Notes: generated from the sequence alone by a model not told the origin. Shown: positions 44,249 to 57,900, numbered from the stretch's first letter. The stretch: 64,000 bases of DNA from Haliotis asinina (GCF_037392515.1 NC_090290.1:34493753-34557752), one strand, 5' to 3'. Made by a program: numbers and translations.

Positions 44249-47200
44249 ATGAACTGGCGGCAGTTATGGGCAATCACCGTGGGGCACGACCCATCGGTTG
44301 ACTACCTTCATCCTCTGGTTGCAGCACTCCTGTTCTACATCATCGCATACAGCATCTGTTTCACATTCTACACAATCTCCCACCAACTCTTCCCCAAGTC
44401 ACTCAAGGTCTACATCCTCGACTTCTTCAAAACTCTCATAATTTGCTCGTATCCTTACGGCCATGGACTTGTTCGCAGTTTTGCTGGACATGTCGGATAT
44501 TGTGCAGTGGCTGTTCCCTTAGTGATGTTGACGATGCACACATTCAAAGAAGGATCTCCATCACCATTATCTTTGTTTGAAGACTTCCTTGCCAAAAAGT
44601 TATCCTTTTTCAAGACTCTTGTCAGAATTGTTATCCAGATAGCTGCAGCATTTGCATCTTTCCGGCTTGTCAACTTGATCTGGTCCTTTGAGTTTCATCC
44701 AGATCATGTGAAGAGCATGAGGGCAGTTGGATGTGACACAGATCTGAAGGTTTCAATATTCATGGGCTTCCTCATCGAGATGATGGGAGTGCTGTACGAC
44801 ACATGGCTTTCCTATCAACCTCTCTTCAGATACTCACTCCTGGACGAAGCAGTCAAGACACTGAATGGCACCATCTTGGTTTGTCTCGGTAAGGCTAAGA
44901 AATTGTGATAGTGATCCATGCTTTTATATGAACTAGGTTTTTGTTTGTGTCAAACCAAGGTAAATGTTTATTGATTACTGTTTCAGAGCACAATTTTTTT
45001 GGTTCGGAAATATGAGATAAACGTATCTATTTCTTGAATGAATGGTTTGTGCAGGACATCCAGCCTGACCAATGGATAACAAAAAAGTTTCTGTAAATAC
45101 TGAGTACTACTCTTTTGAAAAATAGTCCTGAGGCCTGTCTCACAAAACCCTCTTACCAGTCTGACCACGTAAATCAGGTCGTAAACTACCTCTTGTGTTT
45201 TACCCCGTTTCACAAAGACCTTTCACAAAGACCTCGTACATTTTCTCTGTGTCTTAAACAGTCCAAAATTTAGAACTCTGATTGACCTGTCAGAAATGCT
45301 TTAGGAGGTCATTAACACTACAAAGATAGCGTCAGTGATTGTGGTGATTAAAACACGCTCACAAATTAGGCCTGAGAAATTTTGAAATGTGCGTGTTTGA
45401 CACTGTGGATGATCTTGACATGATGTTGAAATATGGAATTCCCAGTGATGTTGTTTTCTAACTGTACAGAACATTAGAGAATCACCATTTTTCACACAAG
45501 AGAAATCACGACTCACAGTATTATTTCTATATTTGGTGTACAGTATGATGGATAATTACTGTATTTATTTAGTTGAATAATTAACATGTTAACGTTTTCA
45601 TGATATTAACCAAAGATAAATCTGAAACAAAATCTCGTTTTGCGAAGGCCGGTATTGAGACACATCACATCACACATTACATCACCAACATTCCATAGTC
45701 TGCTGCGACAAATGCATCACTGAATTCACCACACATGTTAACATGATATTACATCTCATCTTTGCCACCAATACCAACGGTATGAAACCTAACATACTGG
45801 GTGTGAAAACAAAGACTGCAGTAGTTTGAAATGTAAACAAACAAAAATTCCGATTTTACAGTGTGTAGCACGTTATGTAAAAGTTCCGACATCCAAAGGG
45901 CTATTCATTGCTTTGAATGGCTCAGTACCTTTATCCATGGAAAGAGTATCATAGCAGGAAAGAGGAAATTAATAGAAATAGATACAATGCAAACATTTGA
46001 TGCTTCATAGGTAATTGTCAAAATTTCTGTTCAGTATGACTCCATACCAGAAGCAAAATCAGACAGAACAACGGTAATTATCACCATTTCTGGCTTCTTG
46101 TCTTACTTGCACTGAAAATGATGAAAACATATAACAGTACATAGATAGTCAGAGTCATTCTGGTTACTTACATATCATATTTATGTTCAAACGATCCATG
46201 AATCAAGGGAAGAGTCTTCGCAAACTCCTGTGTACCCTTGTCAGTAAAGCTGCCATTTCATGACAAATTGGTCATAGGTTGTGATGTCATACGTCAACAT
46301 TGTTGTACATATTAGGCCATTTCTTTGAGGTGAAAGTGAAATTGATGAACAAGAGTAAATACAAATGTGTCAGATTACACTTTCAGTACTATGATGTATA
46401 TTTTGCATATGGTCCAGGCGTTTCTTCATCAAAGCAGTTTTGTCTTTGGTCTTGTTTGACATCGTACGTGGATAAAGGGTATACATTTTTATTCTTTGAA
46501 AGTTTTTGATTGATTGAATAAAAGTTACGAAAGAAGTTAACACATTTACAGTAGCAGACCATATTTAAAAAATTACACAAGTGATGTAGGTCAAATGTAG
46601 TGATAATGGCAATATTTTCTTTAGTTCCTCTGATGTACAATATTCAATACATTGGAACTAATATTGCAGTTTTATATGAACAGGTTAATTTTCAGCGATT
46701 TAATTCAAATGTGATGTGTAAAACTTATAATATTAATGGAAATGATTTAGATTTTATCTTGTAATTTTCAATGGAATTTAGTGAGAGAATCCAATTATTG
46801 TGATAAGATAACCTTTACTTTGAATTAAAAGCATGGCATTTGCCTTGTTACTGAAACTGTGTTTCTATTTTGAAATACTTTGGGAATAACAAGATTCGCA
46901 GATGCCTGTTTGGTCTCGCTGTATGCAACAAAGTACCTCTTGAATGATGAACAACATGAATTTAGGACTGCGACTTACCATGAGGATACAAGGTTTTTGT
47001 GAAACGGTCGTAAAGGAGGTTGGAAGAGGGTCGTAAGCAAGGTCCCATGGGGTATGACCTCCTAAATATAGGAGGCTTTTGAGAAACAGAGCCCTGGTCT
47101 TTACATTGAATGGCCAGTTGTTTGCATTTTGATTATATAATGAATTTACAGTGGTGTTCTGTAAATATTTAAGTCTGGACCAGACAATCCGGTGTTCAAT

Positions 47201-47662
47201 AACATGAACATTGATCTACACAGATGGGATTTGGAGGATGGGCCTGATCACCCATTCCCGTTATTTGCCTCTTTAGACATGCAATAAATGATACATGGGT
47301 TACTGACTGCCAATTCTAATCCTGATATTTACAGGTCAATTCATACTTGTTCATGGTTTGATTACATTCTCACAGTGGTACAATCATTATATTTCTCCTC
47401 AGGACTCCATCTGACTGGAATGTACATGCATCCGGCAATGGCATCTGGTTTGTCGTTTGGATGTAAAGGCACATCCGCCTGGGAACACGTCTTGGTATAC
47501 TGGGTTGGGGCATTCCTTGGTTGCTATGGTGCTATCGTTCTCAACAAGTACGTTCACTTCAGCCTTGTTAAGACGAAAAACAAGTCTGTCCCCAATGGAA
47601 CTACAAATGGGCTCAAAAATGGCTTACATGGAAAAAATACCAAGCAGAAGAAGAGAGATTAG
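44249..47662 (+). CDS. AQP11: AQP11/12-type aquaporin, copy B with altered NPA boxes
   Basis: This is a paralogue of the aquaporin at 13.1 kb. Coding exons are 44249-44888 (donor gtaagg) and 47403-47662 (acceptor ctcctcag), giving 299 residues. Exon 1 is 640 nt in both copies and the intron interrupts the same Gly codon in phase 1. Residues 1-213 align without a gap (MNWRQLWAITVGHDP versus MTWRSLWAVVVGQNP). The first pore box is SPL (105-107) and the second HPA (223-225), so both asparagines that cap the half-helices are replaced. Cys234 in GCKG and the VYWVGAFLG helix are kept. The longer Asn/Lys-rich tail ends KKRD, again a KKXX ER-retrieval signal. An AG at 44244-44245, three bases before the ATG, implies an upstream noncoding exon, perhaps at 36.5 kb. 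Pore selectivity may differ from copy A. The family call is firm; transport activity is unknown. Confidence 0.93.
45120..47097. mobile_element. Possible element with diverged inverted ends in the AQP-B intron
   Basis: The left segment 45127-45245 ('ggcctgtctcacaaaaccc', 'caggtcgtaaa', 'ccccgtttcacaaagacc') is matched in reverse by 46995-47097 ('ggtttttgtgaaacggtcgtaa', 'gagaaacagagccctgg'). The repeats are diverged and shuffled. The interior of about 1.7 kb shows no transposase. This may be an old nonautonomous DNA transposon or two unrelated copies of one repeat. Confidence 0.45.
47170..47328 (-). repeat. Family A repeat close to the AQP-B terminal exon
   Basis: It has 'gtctggaccagacaatcc', 'aacatgaacattgatctac' and 'acatgggttactgactgcc'. 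It ends about 75 bp before the splice acceptor of exon 2. CpGs are lost relative to the family. Confidence 0.82.
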
Positions 47663-50600
47663 ATATGTTTTGTTCTCTAATCATGATGCAGTAAGCCTTA
47701 GTTGACAAGGATGTGTTTTAGTAAGTAAAGGGTCAAACCCAAATTATGATTTTTGCCAAATGGTGTTTCTTGCTTGTAGTTAAGCAAAGGGATAGTTCCC
47801 ATCTGTCCGTCACCATCTATGATGGCATCATTGTATATCACTCATCTATTGATAAGGATGATATTATTCTGAAAGCTTCCTGTATTTACATTATTATGTG
47901 GAGATGCTGTATGTGGAGATGCTGTTATTGATGACATTGTCAACAAACCAAAACACTTTTTCATCGATATACATTTCTTGTCTGATTCCCTGTCAAAATG
48001 TATTTTGCATTAGCATATTTAGAAAGATACCTAGCTGATTACATCTTCCTGTGTTCAAAATGAATCATGAACCTCAGCTTGTGCACATAAGTCAGCTGAA
48101 ACACTGGAAGCTTGTCAATAGCTGCAGCGATGGTGACATTTTACGTTGTATTGTTTTAAAACGTTGTTTGATGTTTTGCTTTCATTGTTAATTATTTGCA
48201 GTTTTAGCCACATACTTTAACATTGATTCGTGCGACAGCTTGCCGTCACCCAGTTTAATGTCTGTTTAAACAGTTTTAAGGTGTTTATATTTATTCTATT
48301 TTTAATGGATTTTTTTAATCTAGTCTTTAAGACATGTTCATGAAATATTCTCAGTTCAATGAAACAATTTTGTAATTTCTCAGTCATGTTTAACCTTTAA
48401 GACATTTTTTGATGTTTTTGGGTATATTTAGTCATATACTTTTTACTCAGTACAAATAATGAAGTCAAGAGTCTTTGAACGGCATTTAGAAGTGATGCAC
48501 ATTAAGGTGACAAGTCTATTCTTTTTTCTCCATTTTATAAATGAAGTCCATCATGTTGTCCTTTTTTTGTCATGTCTTCCAATATAAATGTCAGGGATAA
48601 CATTTCACGGATGGCACTTAGGGTAATCATTCCTGTGTCATTCAGCCAAGGTTGGATGTGACATAGTCAGTTACTTGGGAGACTGTGGTTATCAGAGCAT
48701 CCAGAACCTCACCCAAAGTGGTAAGTGATGTTCATGGAAAAGCTAGACAGTATGGACACAGACTTCACTGAGCAATATCATAGATGTGATTTAGTTTTGG
48801 AATCAAGTTTTCTTGAATATTGATCATGAAAACAATTAAGAAATGAAAAACAATTAGTCTTAACACCTCAGAGACTGAGTCATCAGTTTATGTTTTATAA
48901 AAATTCCCAAAAGGAAAATATTAATGCCGCTTATTATATCCTTGAGGATGGGTTGTTCTTTGCTTCCAAAACTGAATGGTAATTATGAAGGAAGTTTCAC
49001 TGTTATTCAGTCCAAAGCAGCAGGAATGGTCAGTTAATATTCTCTAATAGGACTGACAAGTTTCCAACCCATACTGTACAGTAATGACTAATGTTATGGT
49101 TCAGTAGAGAGAAATTTGAGCAAAACAGCATTTAATTCGTAAATAGTCTGACCTTGCACAAAATTCAGAAACATGGATAAATTCTTGAATGAAGCAGGAA
49201 GAACCATATAGGTTTGATGCAATCTTTAAAAGTTTAATGTATTTTGTTTGAGTGAAATTTTGGATGAATGGAAGGTCTTTGACCTGTACAGATTTTGTAA
49301 TAGAATTTTTATACAGAAGTGGTTACCTTCTACAAAATTATATTTTATAAACTTGACCAATCTGGTTTGGTTTTCTGATATGTGACAGTAGTTCAGTTTC
49401 CTCATACAAATACGTTTTTTACCTCCCATCGTGTTTGTATGTACATGTAACACTCAACACAGGTAAATATATTCACTTTTTCTGCTAGTAAACATGAATT
49501 TTATACTTAGCCAATCAGATTTTCTGATATTTAGTATTCATTAAGTGTCCACATATAAATCTGTTTTATTACCCCAAAACATTTTTGTATTTTAATTTAA
49601 CGCTTAACACAGGTAAAAATTTATTTATGTCTACACTCCTCATGACATTGGCGGTTTGTGAACACAACTTGTTCTGTAGTGTACATTCACTACATTGAGA
49701 CATTCAGTTCACTTTTAGCACTGCAACCAGTCTTTGATTATTTGAATTAATTCAAACATTATCATTGGATACTGTTTACTGATGTATTTTGCTATCTTTT
49801 TGATGAAGAGAAGCTGATTCTCTGCAACTGTATTAAAACTTCAGAAACACCTTTCTTGGTAGTTAAACTTTTCACACAAAAGCGTTATGATTGCCTTCGT
49901 TCTGGGACATGTTGCTGCAAATTAAATATACCGAAATAAATACTGCAGGAGAAATAAATCAGGAATTTGATCTACCAAGCAATTTTGTTTTGATAAGGCC
50001 ATTAATATTACTGCCTTTATTCATTAATTGTCCATGGGACTCATATATTGTATGTAGCTCTGATAAGGGAAATTGAGCTTGTCAGAGCTCAAACACCTGG
50101 TGGTGTACGCATACATCCACTTAGTTGTTATCTTGATAAGTTAACTGTGTCATCGTATTTCTGATCTATATTCTATGAATACTTGACCGAGTTTTGTTTT
50201 ACACGTAAGATAAGAGGTGCTCTTTGAATGAACTTTGCTATGAAATGGCCTAATGTCTGGTCAGATCTCTATCTGTGGCCAGTTGTCATATCCAAAAACA
50301 TTTTTCCAGTTTCCATTTTACTTCAGAAATGACTTGATGGATTCAAAAGCAGCTTTGTGTGGATGTTTGTTTCCATGAGTGATTCAAGTTCCTTTGAGGC
50401 AATGATGCTGAGTTTCAATTTGGCAATGATGTAACTATCTTGGAATATGAAAAACTAAAAATAGTTACCAAAACTCAAAACAGATGTTTAAAACTTGATG
50501 GGTGAGATTGTAAGTGTATGCATCATATATTTGGCACATGGCCTGAAAGACAACTTGGGTTTTCCAAGATAATAATAATGTTCAGATTGTAGCGCTTTCA

Positions 50601-52369
50601 GCATGTCCCACCATGGCATGGAATTTAGCACATTACAGATGCCCCTTATTATTATTTTATCAAACATTTCTGATAACAGCTATATAAGAAAAAGCAATAG
50701 TCAGTATATCTTTAACTCTTCCCACCATGAAACTGCTCATGATGGTGGAAATCAGTTGAGTAAATCCCTTCTTGCTTTACATATCTTTACATTTTACATG
50801 TTAGATGATTAGTCTTTGATATATGATGTGTATAAAACCCTTTAATGGGAATAAATTATATTACAGCCCAGAGATGACAGTTTCAGTTAATTACACAGAA
50901 GTATTACCTAACAAGCTTAGCTGATGCTAAAACGCCAAAAGTCAGTGTACAAAGATGGATTAGCACAAATCTTAAGATGTTTTTTAACCTTTTAAGTCAC
51001 TGAGAGTCACCTCAAGCTTCTTATCAGGAGATTATATCTTAAGCAGATTTAACAAAGTCGTAGCCACTTTGCACAGGATTTATTACCTTATGACATGTAT
51101 TGTACATTTGTCAAGTCTGACAGTATTGGTTCCTGTAACCAGATTTTATGTCTCTTCAATGAAATAACATTTGATCATTGTTAATTCTTGGAGAAGTTAC
51201 AAATATATGATGTGATATTATGGGCATAGGTTTCTTTAAAGAAAATGAGACATTGTAAAGATTTTATTGGTGCTTCTGTCAGTCAGTGTTATTTTGTGAA
51301 TGCTGATTTATATCTCTGTTGTCAATAACCTCCTCCTGTCTCCTTAGTCAACGATTTTATATACGTTTCTTATTTATATTTAATCAGTTAATCCTGAGAT
51401 GATTGGTTATATTTAGAGTTTAGATAACATGCATTAAAAGATGATTCACGTTTATGTATATGGCAGATGACTTGGTCATGTTTGATATTTGTAACCATGA
51501 TTACGGTCTGGAAATCGGTGCCATATGGAAAAGAAATTATGGTAATCAGTGAATGAATTTGTTATTTGATTTGTTGTTTATATTGATCGCATGTTTTATT
51601 GTTGTCAGCATGTCTGTGAAATAGTGTCATTTTGTACATAACCAGCTATTCAAAATTTTAATTTGCTATGAATTTGTGATTTGGCAGACCAGGATTACAC
51701 TGGTTTCATTCAAATCAGACAAACAATAATGGTAGGAATTTGTATTTTTATTTGCAAGTATTTGAAAGTATGTTTGTTTCTGTTAATTCATTACCTCTGT
51801 ATGTATAGTCCCTCTGTAAGAGGGGCTATCTAAATGTTTTGAGCCCAGGATCCTTCCGATATGTGCAAGTAAAGATAAACTGTATGATACTGAAGGATGG
51901 TTTATATCATTCACATAAATGTGGGAACTCGGCAAAGCACTTTGAAGAGAGATTGACGACAGTAGGAGTACTAGATCCCATGAGATACTGCTGTCATTCA
52001 TTCTTGAGTGTGCATGGCTGGGTTGCCCTTGGGGAACAAAATCTTTATTACTGCTCTGTACTAGAGTTTATCCATTGCTGCCGATTCAGTTGGCATTTAT
52101 GTGATAAGATGTCACATAACTGGAAACTAGCATGTCAGTATTACATTTATATGAATGATATAAATCAGTAATCAATATTATAAAGTTATTTTTATCATGC
52201 ACACATCTGAAGTATTTTAGACTCAAAATGTTTTTATGTTTATGTGTTCTATGTGCCTTACTTACTTACCTATTTAAGTGGTTTTCTAAAGGCCATGGGG
52301 TCAGTATTTTGCCTCGAACAGCTCTCTTGTGTGGCTGATGTTAGTTCAGAATCTTTTGTCATATTTATG

Positions 52370-54698
52370 AGGATTCCTTCCATATCCAGACTGTCCACAA
52401 AGTTCCACCTCCACGTTCTCCTACATTGCATACAGAGTTTTGTACGTTTCTGTGAGAAATGTGGTTATTTATAGGATGTTTTGGTGTGTTGAGGATTCCT
52501 TCCATATCCAGACTGTCCACAAACTTCCACCTCCACGTTCTCCTACATTGCATACAGAGTTTTGTACGTTTCTGTGAGAAATGTGGTTATTTATAGGATG
52601 ATTTTGGTGTGTTGAGGATTCCTTCCATATCCAGACTGTCCACAAAGTTCCACCTCCACATTCTCCTACATTGCATACAGAGTTTTGTACGTTTCTGTGA
52701 GGAATGTGGTTATTTATAGGATGATTTTGGTGTGTTGAGGATTCCTTCCATATCCAGACTGTCCACAAAGTTCCACCTCCACATTCTCCTACATTGCATA
52801 CAGAGTTTTGTACGTTTCTGTGAGGAATGTGGTTATTTATAGGATGTTTTGGTGTGTTGAGGATTCCTTCCATATCCAGACTGTCCACAAAGTTCCACCT
52901 CCACATTCTCCTACATTGCATACAGAGTTTTGTACGTTTCTGTGAGGAATGTGGTTATTTATAGGATGATTTTGGTGTGTTGAGGATTCCTTCCATATCC
53001 AGACTGTCCACAAAGTTCCACCTCCACATTCTCCTACATTGCATACAGAGTTTTGTACGTTTCTGTGAGGAATGTGGTTATTTATAGGATGTTTTGGTGT
53101 GTTGAGGATTCCTTCCATATCCAGACTGTCCACAAAGTTCCACCTCCACATTCTCCTACATTGCATACAGAGTTTTGTACGTTTCTGTGAGGAATGTGGT
53201 TATTTATAGGATGTTTTGGTGTGTTGAGGATTCCTTCCATATCCAGACTGTCCACAAAGTTCCACCTCCACATTCTCCTACATTGCATACAGAGTTTTGT
53301 ACGTTTCTGTGAGGAATGTGGTTATTTATAGGATGATTTTGGTGTGTTGAGGATTCCTTCCATATCCAGACTGTCCACAAAGTTCCACCTCCACATTCTC
53401 CTACATTGCATACAGAGTTTTGTACGTTTCTGTGAGGAATGTGGTTATTTATAGGATGTTTTGGTGTGTTGAGGATTCCTTCCATATCCAGACTGTCCAC
53501 AAAGTTCCACCTCCACATTCTCCTACATTGCATACAGAGTTTTGTACGTTTCTGTGAGGAATGTGGTTATTTATAGGATGATTTTGGTGTGTTGAGGATT
53601 CCTTCCATATCCAGACTGTCCACAAAGTTCCACCTCCACATTCTCCTACATTGCATACAGAGTTTTGTACGTTTCTGTGAGGAATGTGGTTATTTATAGG
53701 ATGTTTTGGTGTGTTGAGGATTCCTTCCATATCCAGACTGTCCACAAAGTTCCACCTCCACATTCTCCTACATTGCATACAGAGTTTTGTACGTTTCTGT
53801 GAGGAATGTGGTTATTTATAGGATGATTTTGGTGTGTTGAGGATTCCTTCCATATCCAGACTGTCCACAAAGTTCCACCTCCACATTCTCCTACATTGCA
53901 TACAGAGTTTTGTACGTTTCTGTGAGGAATGTGGTTATTTATAGGATGATTTTGGTGTGTTGAGGATTCCTTCCATATCCAGACTGTCCACAAAGTTCCA
54001 CCTCCACATTCTCCTACATTGCATACAGAGTTTTGTACGTTTCTGTGAGGAATGTGGTTATTTATAGGATGTTTTGGTGTGTTGAGGATTCCTTCCATAT
54101 CCAGACTGTCCACAAAGTTCCACCTCCACATTCTCCTACATTGCATACAGAGTTTTGTACGTTTCTGTGAGGAATGTGGTTATTTATAGGATGTTTTGGT
54201 GTGTTGAGGATTCCTTCCATATCCAGACTGTCCACAAAGTTCCACCTCCACATTCTCCTACATTGCATACAGAGTTTTGTACGTTTCTGTGAGGAATGTG
54301 GTTATTTATAGGATGATTTTGGTGTGTTGAGGATTCCTTCCATATCCAGACTGTCCACAAAGTTAAACCTCCACATTCTCCTACATTGCATACAGAGTTT
54401 TGTATGTTTCTGTGAGGAATGTGGTTATTTATAGGATGTTTTGGTGTGTTGAGGATTCCTTCCATATCCAGACTGTCCACAAAGTTCCACCTCCACATTC
54501 TCCTACATTGCATACAGAGTTTTGTACGTTTCTGTGAGGAATGTGGTTATTTATAGGATGATTTTGGTGTGTTGAGGATTCCTTCCATATCCAGACTGTC
54601 CACAAAGTTCCACCTCCACATTCTCCTACATTGCATACAGAGTTTTGTACGTTTCTGTGAGGAATGTGGTTATTTATAGGATGTTTTGGTGTGTTGAT
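52370..54698. repeat. 122/123-bp minisatellite, 19 copies
   Basis: Units begin 'ggattccttccatatccag' and end 'ggatg(a)ttttggtgtgttga'; the optional A makes 123- versus 122-bp units. The first two units carry ccacgttc/gagaaatgtgg where the others carry ccacattc/gaggaatgtgg. Within units CCACATTC and GAATGTGG can pair across about 45 nt. Open frames on the minus strand (68-150 codons) merely repeat the unit. Confidence 0.97.
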
Positions 54699-55514
54699 TA
54701 ACAATCTAATTGTACGGCTAACCAGACTGAACCTTTTAGGAAAATAGATACATTTGAACTGTTATAATTATGATAATTATTATGGAGGAGATCTAATAAT
54801 GTTTTCCTGAAACAACTGATGCATTTCGAACACTTGGTTTTTAATTGCATTGCTTACATGTTTACTTTCTTCAAATTCAGATGAGCCCTGGGTGAGGTAA
54901 CAATACATAGAATTTTAATCATTTTTCAACAACACTAAAAATGTTTTGGTAAAGTTGAAATTTTGGATGAAATAAAAGAAATATCACATGAAAGAAAAAT
55001 CGTGTTCCTGTCCTAAAAGCCTGCATTCAAACATTTTTCATTCCTCAAATTCTTTGAAGATGCTGGGCAAAAATAAGGTGTCCCAGAATTTTGGTTTTAA
55101 TTTACACTTGTGAAATTTGGATGGATATATGTGAAACATATTTTGCTGTATTTTGACAGTAGACAAGTCAAGAGATGTTTATGCTGTGTTCATGTGCAGG
55201 ATTTATCCCATCTGCATCTTGGTATAGTTGGACTGGTTTTCTTCTGACTGCTGCATCCAATCCTTTGTCTGTCCTTTTTTAAAACAATGCAGTATTTTGT
55301 TTCCCATTAGTACAGACATGTAAGCGACACTATTCTTGCTCATTCCTGTGGTTTTATATTCAGATTTGTATATGATCCATATTTTTATACCATATTTTGA
55401 TTGTTCTTTTGATCGATCCTGTGATCCAACCCTTCATATGATGTCATACTTGCATTTTGTATTACTCACTGGTGATCGTGTCATTGATTGTTGCTGGTGA
55501 TTGTCAGATTAGTC

Positions 55515-55608
55515 AAAGTGGTATAGCTTTGTGGTTATGGGACTTGCCTGTCATGCCAAAGTACTGGGTTTGATCTCCATATGAGTACAAGGTGTGAAGC
55601 CCATAATT
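55515..55608 (+). repeat. Family B SINE, 5' part, CpG-decayed
   Basis: It has 'ggtatagctttgtggttatg', 'ctgggtttgatctccatatg' and 'gtgtgaagcccat'. The tail is missing. Confidence 0.72.
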
Positions 55609-56354
55609 CCTGCAAATATCCTTCCTCATTGACGTCATTAATCCTTGAATTGGGTTTTCTTTTCACGATCGATATCATTAGACTTTTGACCGAAGTATTC
55701 CAGAAATGGTTCATTCAGTCTAATTAGAGTTTTATTTTGGCCATGTTCATGAGATGGCAAGTGTTAATTTATGACTTTGTTTATAACCGAGACAATTAAC
55801 CATTCTCCATCCACACAATTGTCTATTTTCCAGTGTAGTGTATTGTATTCTGTTATTAATACCCTGGACACATTGACTACAGCTCCTTCATTTATAGGTC
55901 TCATCATGATATAATATATGCTGAGTGCATACTTCCTGTTTAAAGTTAAAGATAATTTGAAGAATGGTTTTGTTTTTGAACTAAAAGTACTGAACTAGAT
56001 TAAAACAGTTGGGTTTTTTTCTGAAAGATTTCCTATGAAACAACCTATATTGGAAAAGTATACTTGGTGGTACTTTATGTTTTATTCAGCGTGTATATGA
56101 AGTGCACATTACTAAGCATGATTTGTCATTAATATTAGCATTGTACTCATTTCTTCAGGATATGTATTTCTTTAAGCTGTCCAGTTTGTTAATGTTAAGT
56201 CTATTATGTTTAAATTGTTCCAGGATGAATATTCTTGTTTCATATAGCCTGGCTCATGGTAAATGCATTCAGCACATCACATGTATAAATGAGAAACTTG
56301 TCACTGATGATGATGTTTGTCAGATACTCACCCTGACCGGCCAGTTTCATATTC

Positions 56355-56450
56355 CTAGTACTGGAGGGTGCAATATGTGAAGCCCAATTCTGGTGTCCCC
56401 CAACATGACATTGCTGGAATATTGCTAAAAGCAGCGTGAAACCGAACTGA
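56355..56450 (+). repeat. Family B SINE, 3' part
   Basis: It has 'aatatgtgaagcccaattct', 'ggtgtcccccaacatgacat' and 'aaaagcagcgtgaaaccgaa'. Confidence 0.78.
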
Positions 56451-57551
56451 TTCCTAGTACCAGAGATGTGCCAGTATGTGTCTATTATCCAACAGTAGAA
56501 ATTTCAAATGAAAACAGAGATGGTATGTGCTTGGTAATGATTTAACACCTAATACTTGTCATATTTGCACCTGCTCCAGTGATGGCCCTACTGACCAACT
56601 TCCAGACCAATGAACAATGTTAACAAGCACACACATGCTGATTGACAATTGACAGGACATTCCACATTTTCATGTATATGTTGCATAATTTTGTAATGAA
56701 AACAACGGCACAGAAGAAGATTATAGTTACCAAGAACTTTTTGAAAATTTAATTGATATCTGAAATAAGTTTGTTCACTGTAGTTCATTCCCTGAACCAA
56801 ATTTAACCTGTTGATGGTTCTGGTTAGAACCCTCCTTTATTAATTATATGCAGTAAGTAAAAAAAGAACATTTTTTTAGCTGTGAGGATAAAATTGAAAT
56901 GTATGGGAGGGAAATTTATACTTTACAAATCAACATGATTGTACTGTTACAAACCACACACACTGCCATGATGAAATGTTGGTTTGGTTCAAGGTATTCA
57001 CCATTGTTTGGTTCCCATGTGAATTTCACACACAGTAAATTGCATGTGTTGAAGAACATTTGACTTAGAAGAAGTTATTACAAAGTGCTCAATGAGAAAA
57101 TCAGAATAAGGAAGGTCATGAAGTAACTGGCATATATGTTAACCTACCTTATACATATACTGTGCAAGAAATTAAACATAATAAAAGGAATTGAAGCCTC
57201 AATGTATTCATACAAAATATTGATTGTATTATTCTGATTTACATATACATCATGAACGTGTTTATAAATCACAATTAAATTGTGGTGACAATAGGTGTAT
57301 CTGCTCATTTGGTGGTTCACAGCACAAACACATGCAAAGGCAAGTTATTGTTTGCTGTATCCTGTGTTTTAAGATGATGTGGCTTCGGGTTCTCTTTCTT
57401 TTTGATGAAACATGACCCAAAATCTTTATGAAGCCATGTTGGTAGTCATATAATCTAAATTTTATTTTGATTTTCTGAACATATTTTTTCTCTCCTCTTT
57501 TTGCTGTTTACATTAACTTAAGGTTATGTGGTTTCCTTTTGTGATATATCC

Positions 57552-57900
57552 AATAAAATATAGTTTTAATTTGTCCAGCGATGAGATTAGAATAAGGTCT
57601 GGTATGAATATGATTATGTCTCTCTTATTAGATTAGTTACTGGAATAGCAACAATTTTAATGGTCGTTAGAAGTTATGTATATTTATGTATATAATGTTT
57701 TCAAGTATCCAATGTTACTGTGTCTACCTTTGACTGTATATACAGGTGAAAACATGTGATATGTTTCTTTTTGTGTTGGTACCATGTTCAGCAGTATCAC
57801 TACCGTATGTACACAAATGTCTTCTCTGTCGTGGTACAGATACCAAGGATTGCCTTTAACGCCTTCTGGAACACGACCGAATATTGAATGTGTCAATAAA
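57552..57900 (+). terminator. Candidate polyadenylation signals
   Basis: AATAAA occurs at 57552-57557 and again at 57895-57900, the latter about 60 bp before CpG density jumps. Either could end the AQP-B transcript. Confidence 0.4.

Noticed and set aside
52370..54698. Repetitive protein encoded on the minus strand (68-150 codon frames)
   Set aside because: The frames are created by the 122/123-bp period and break wherever a 122-bp unit occurs; no start context or family resemblance.
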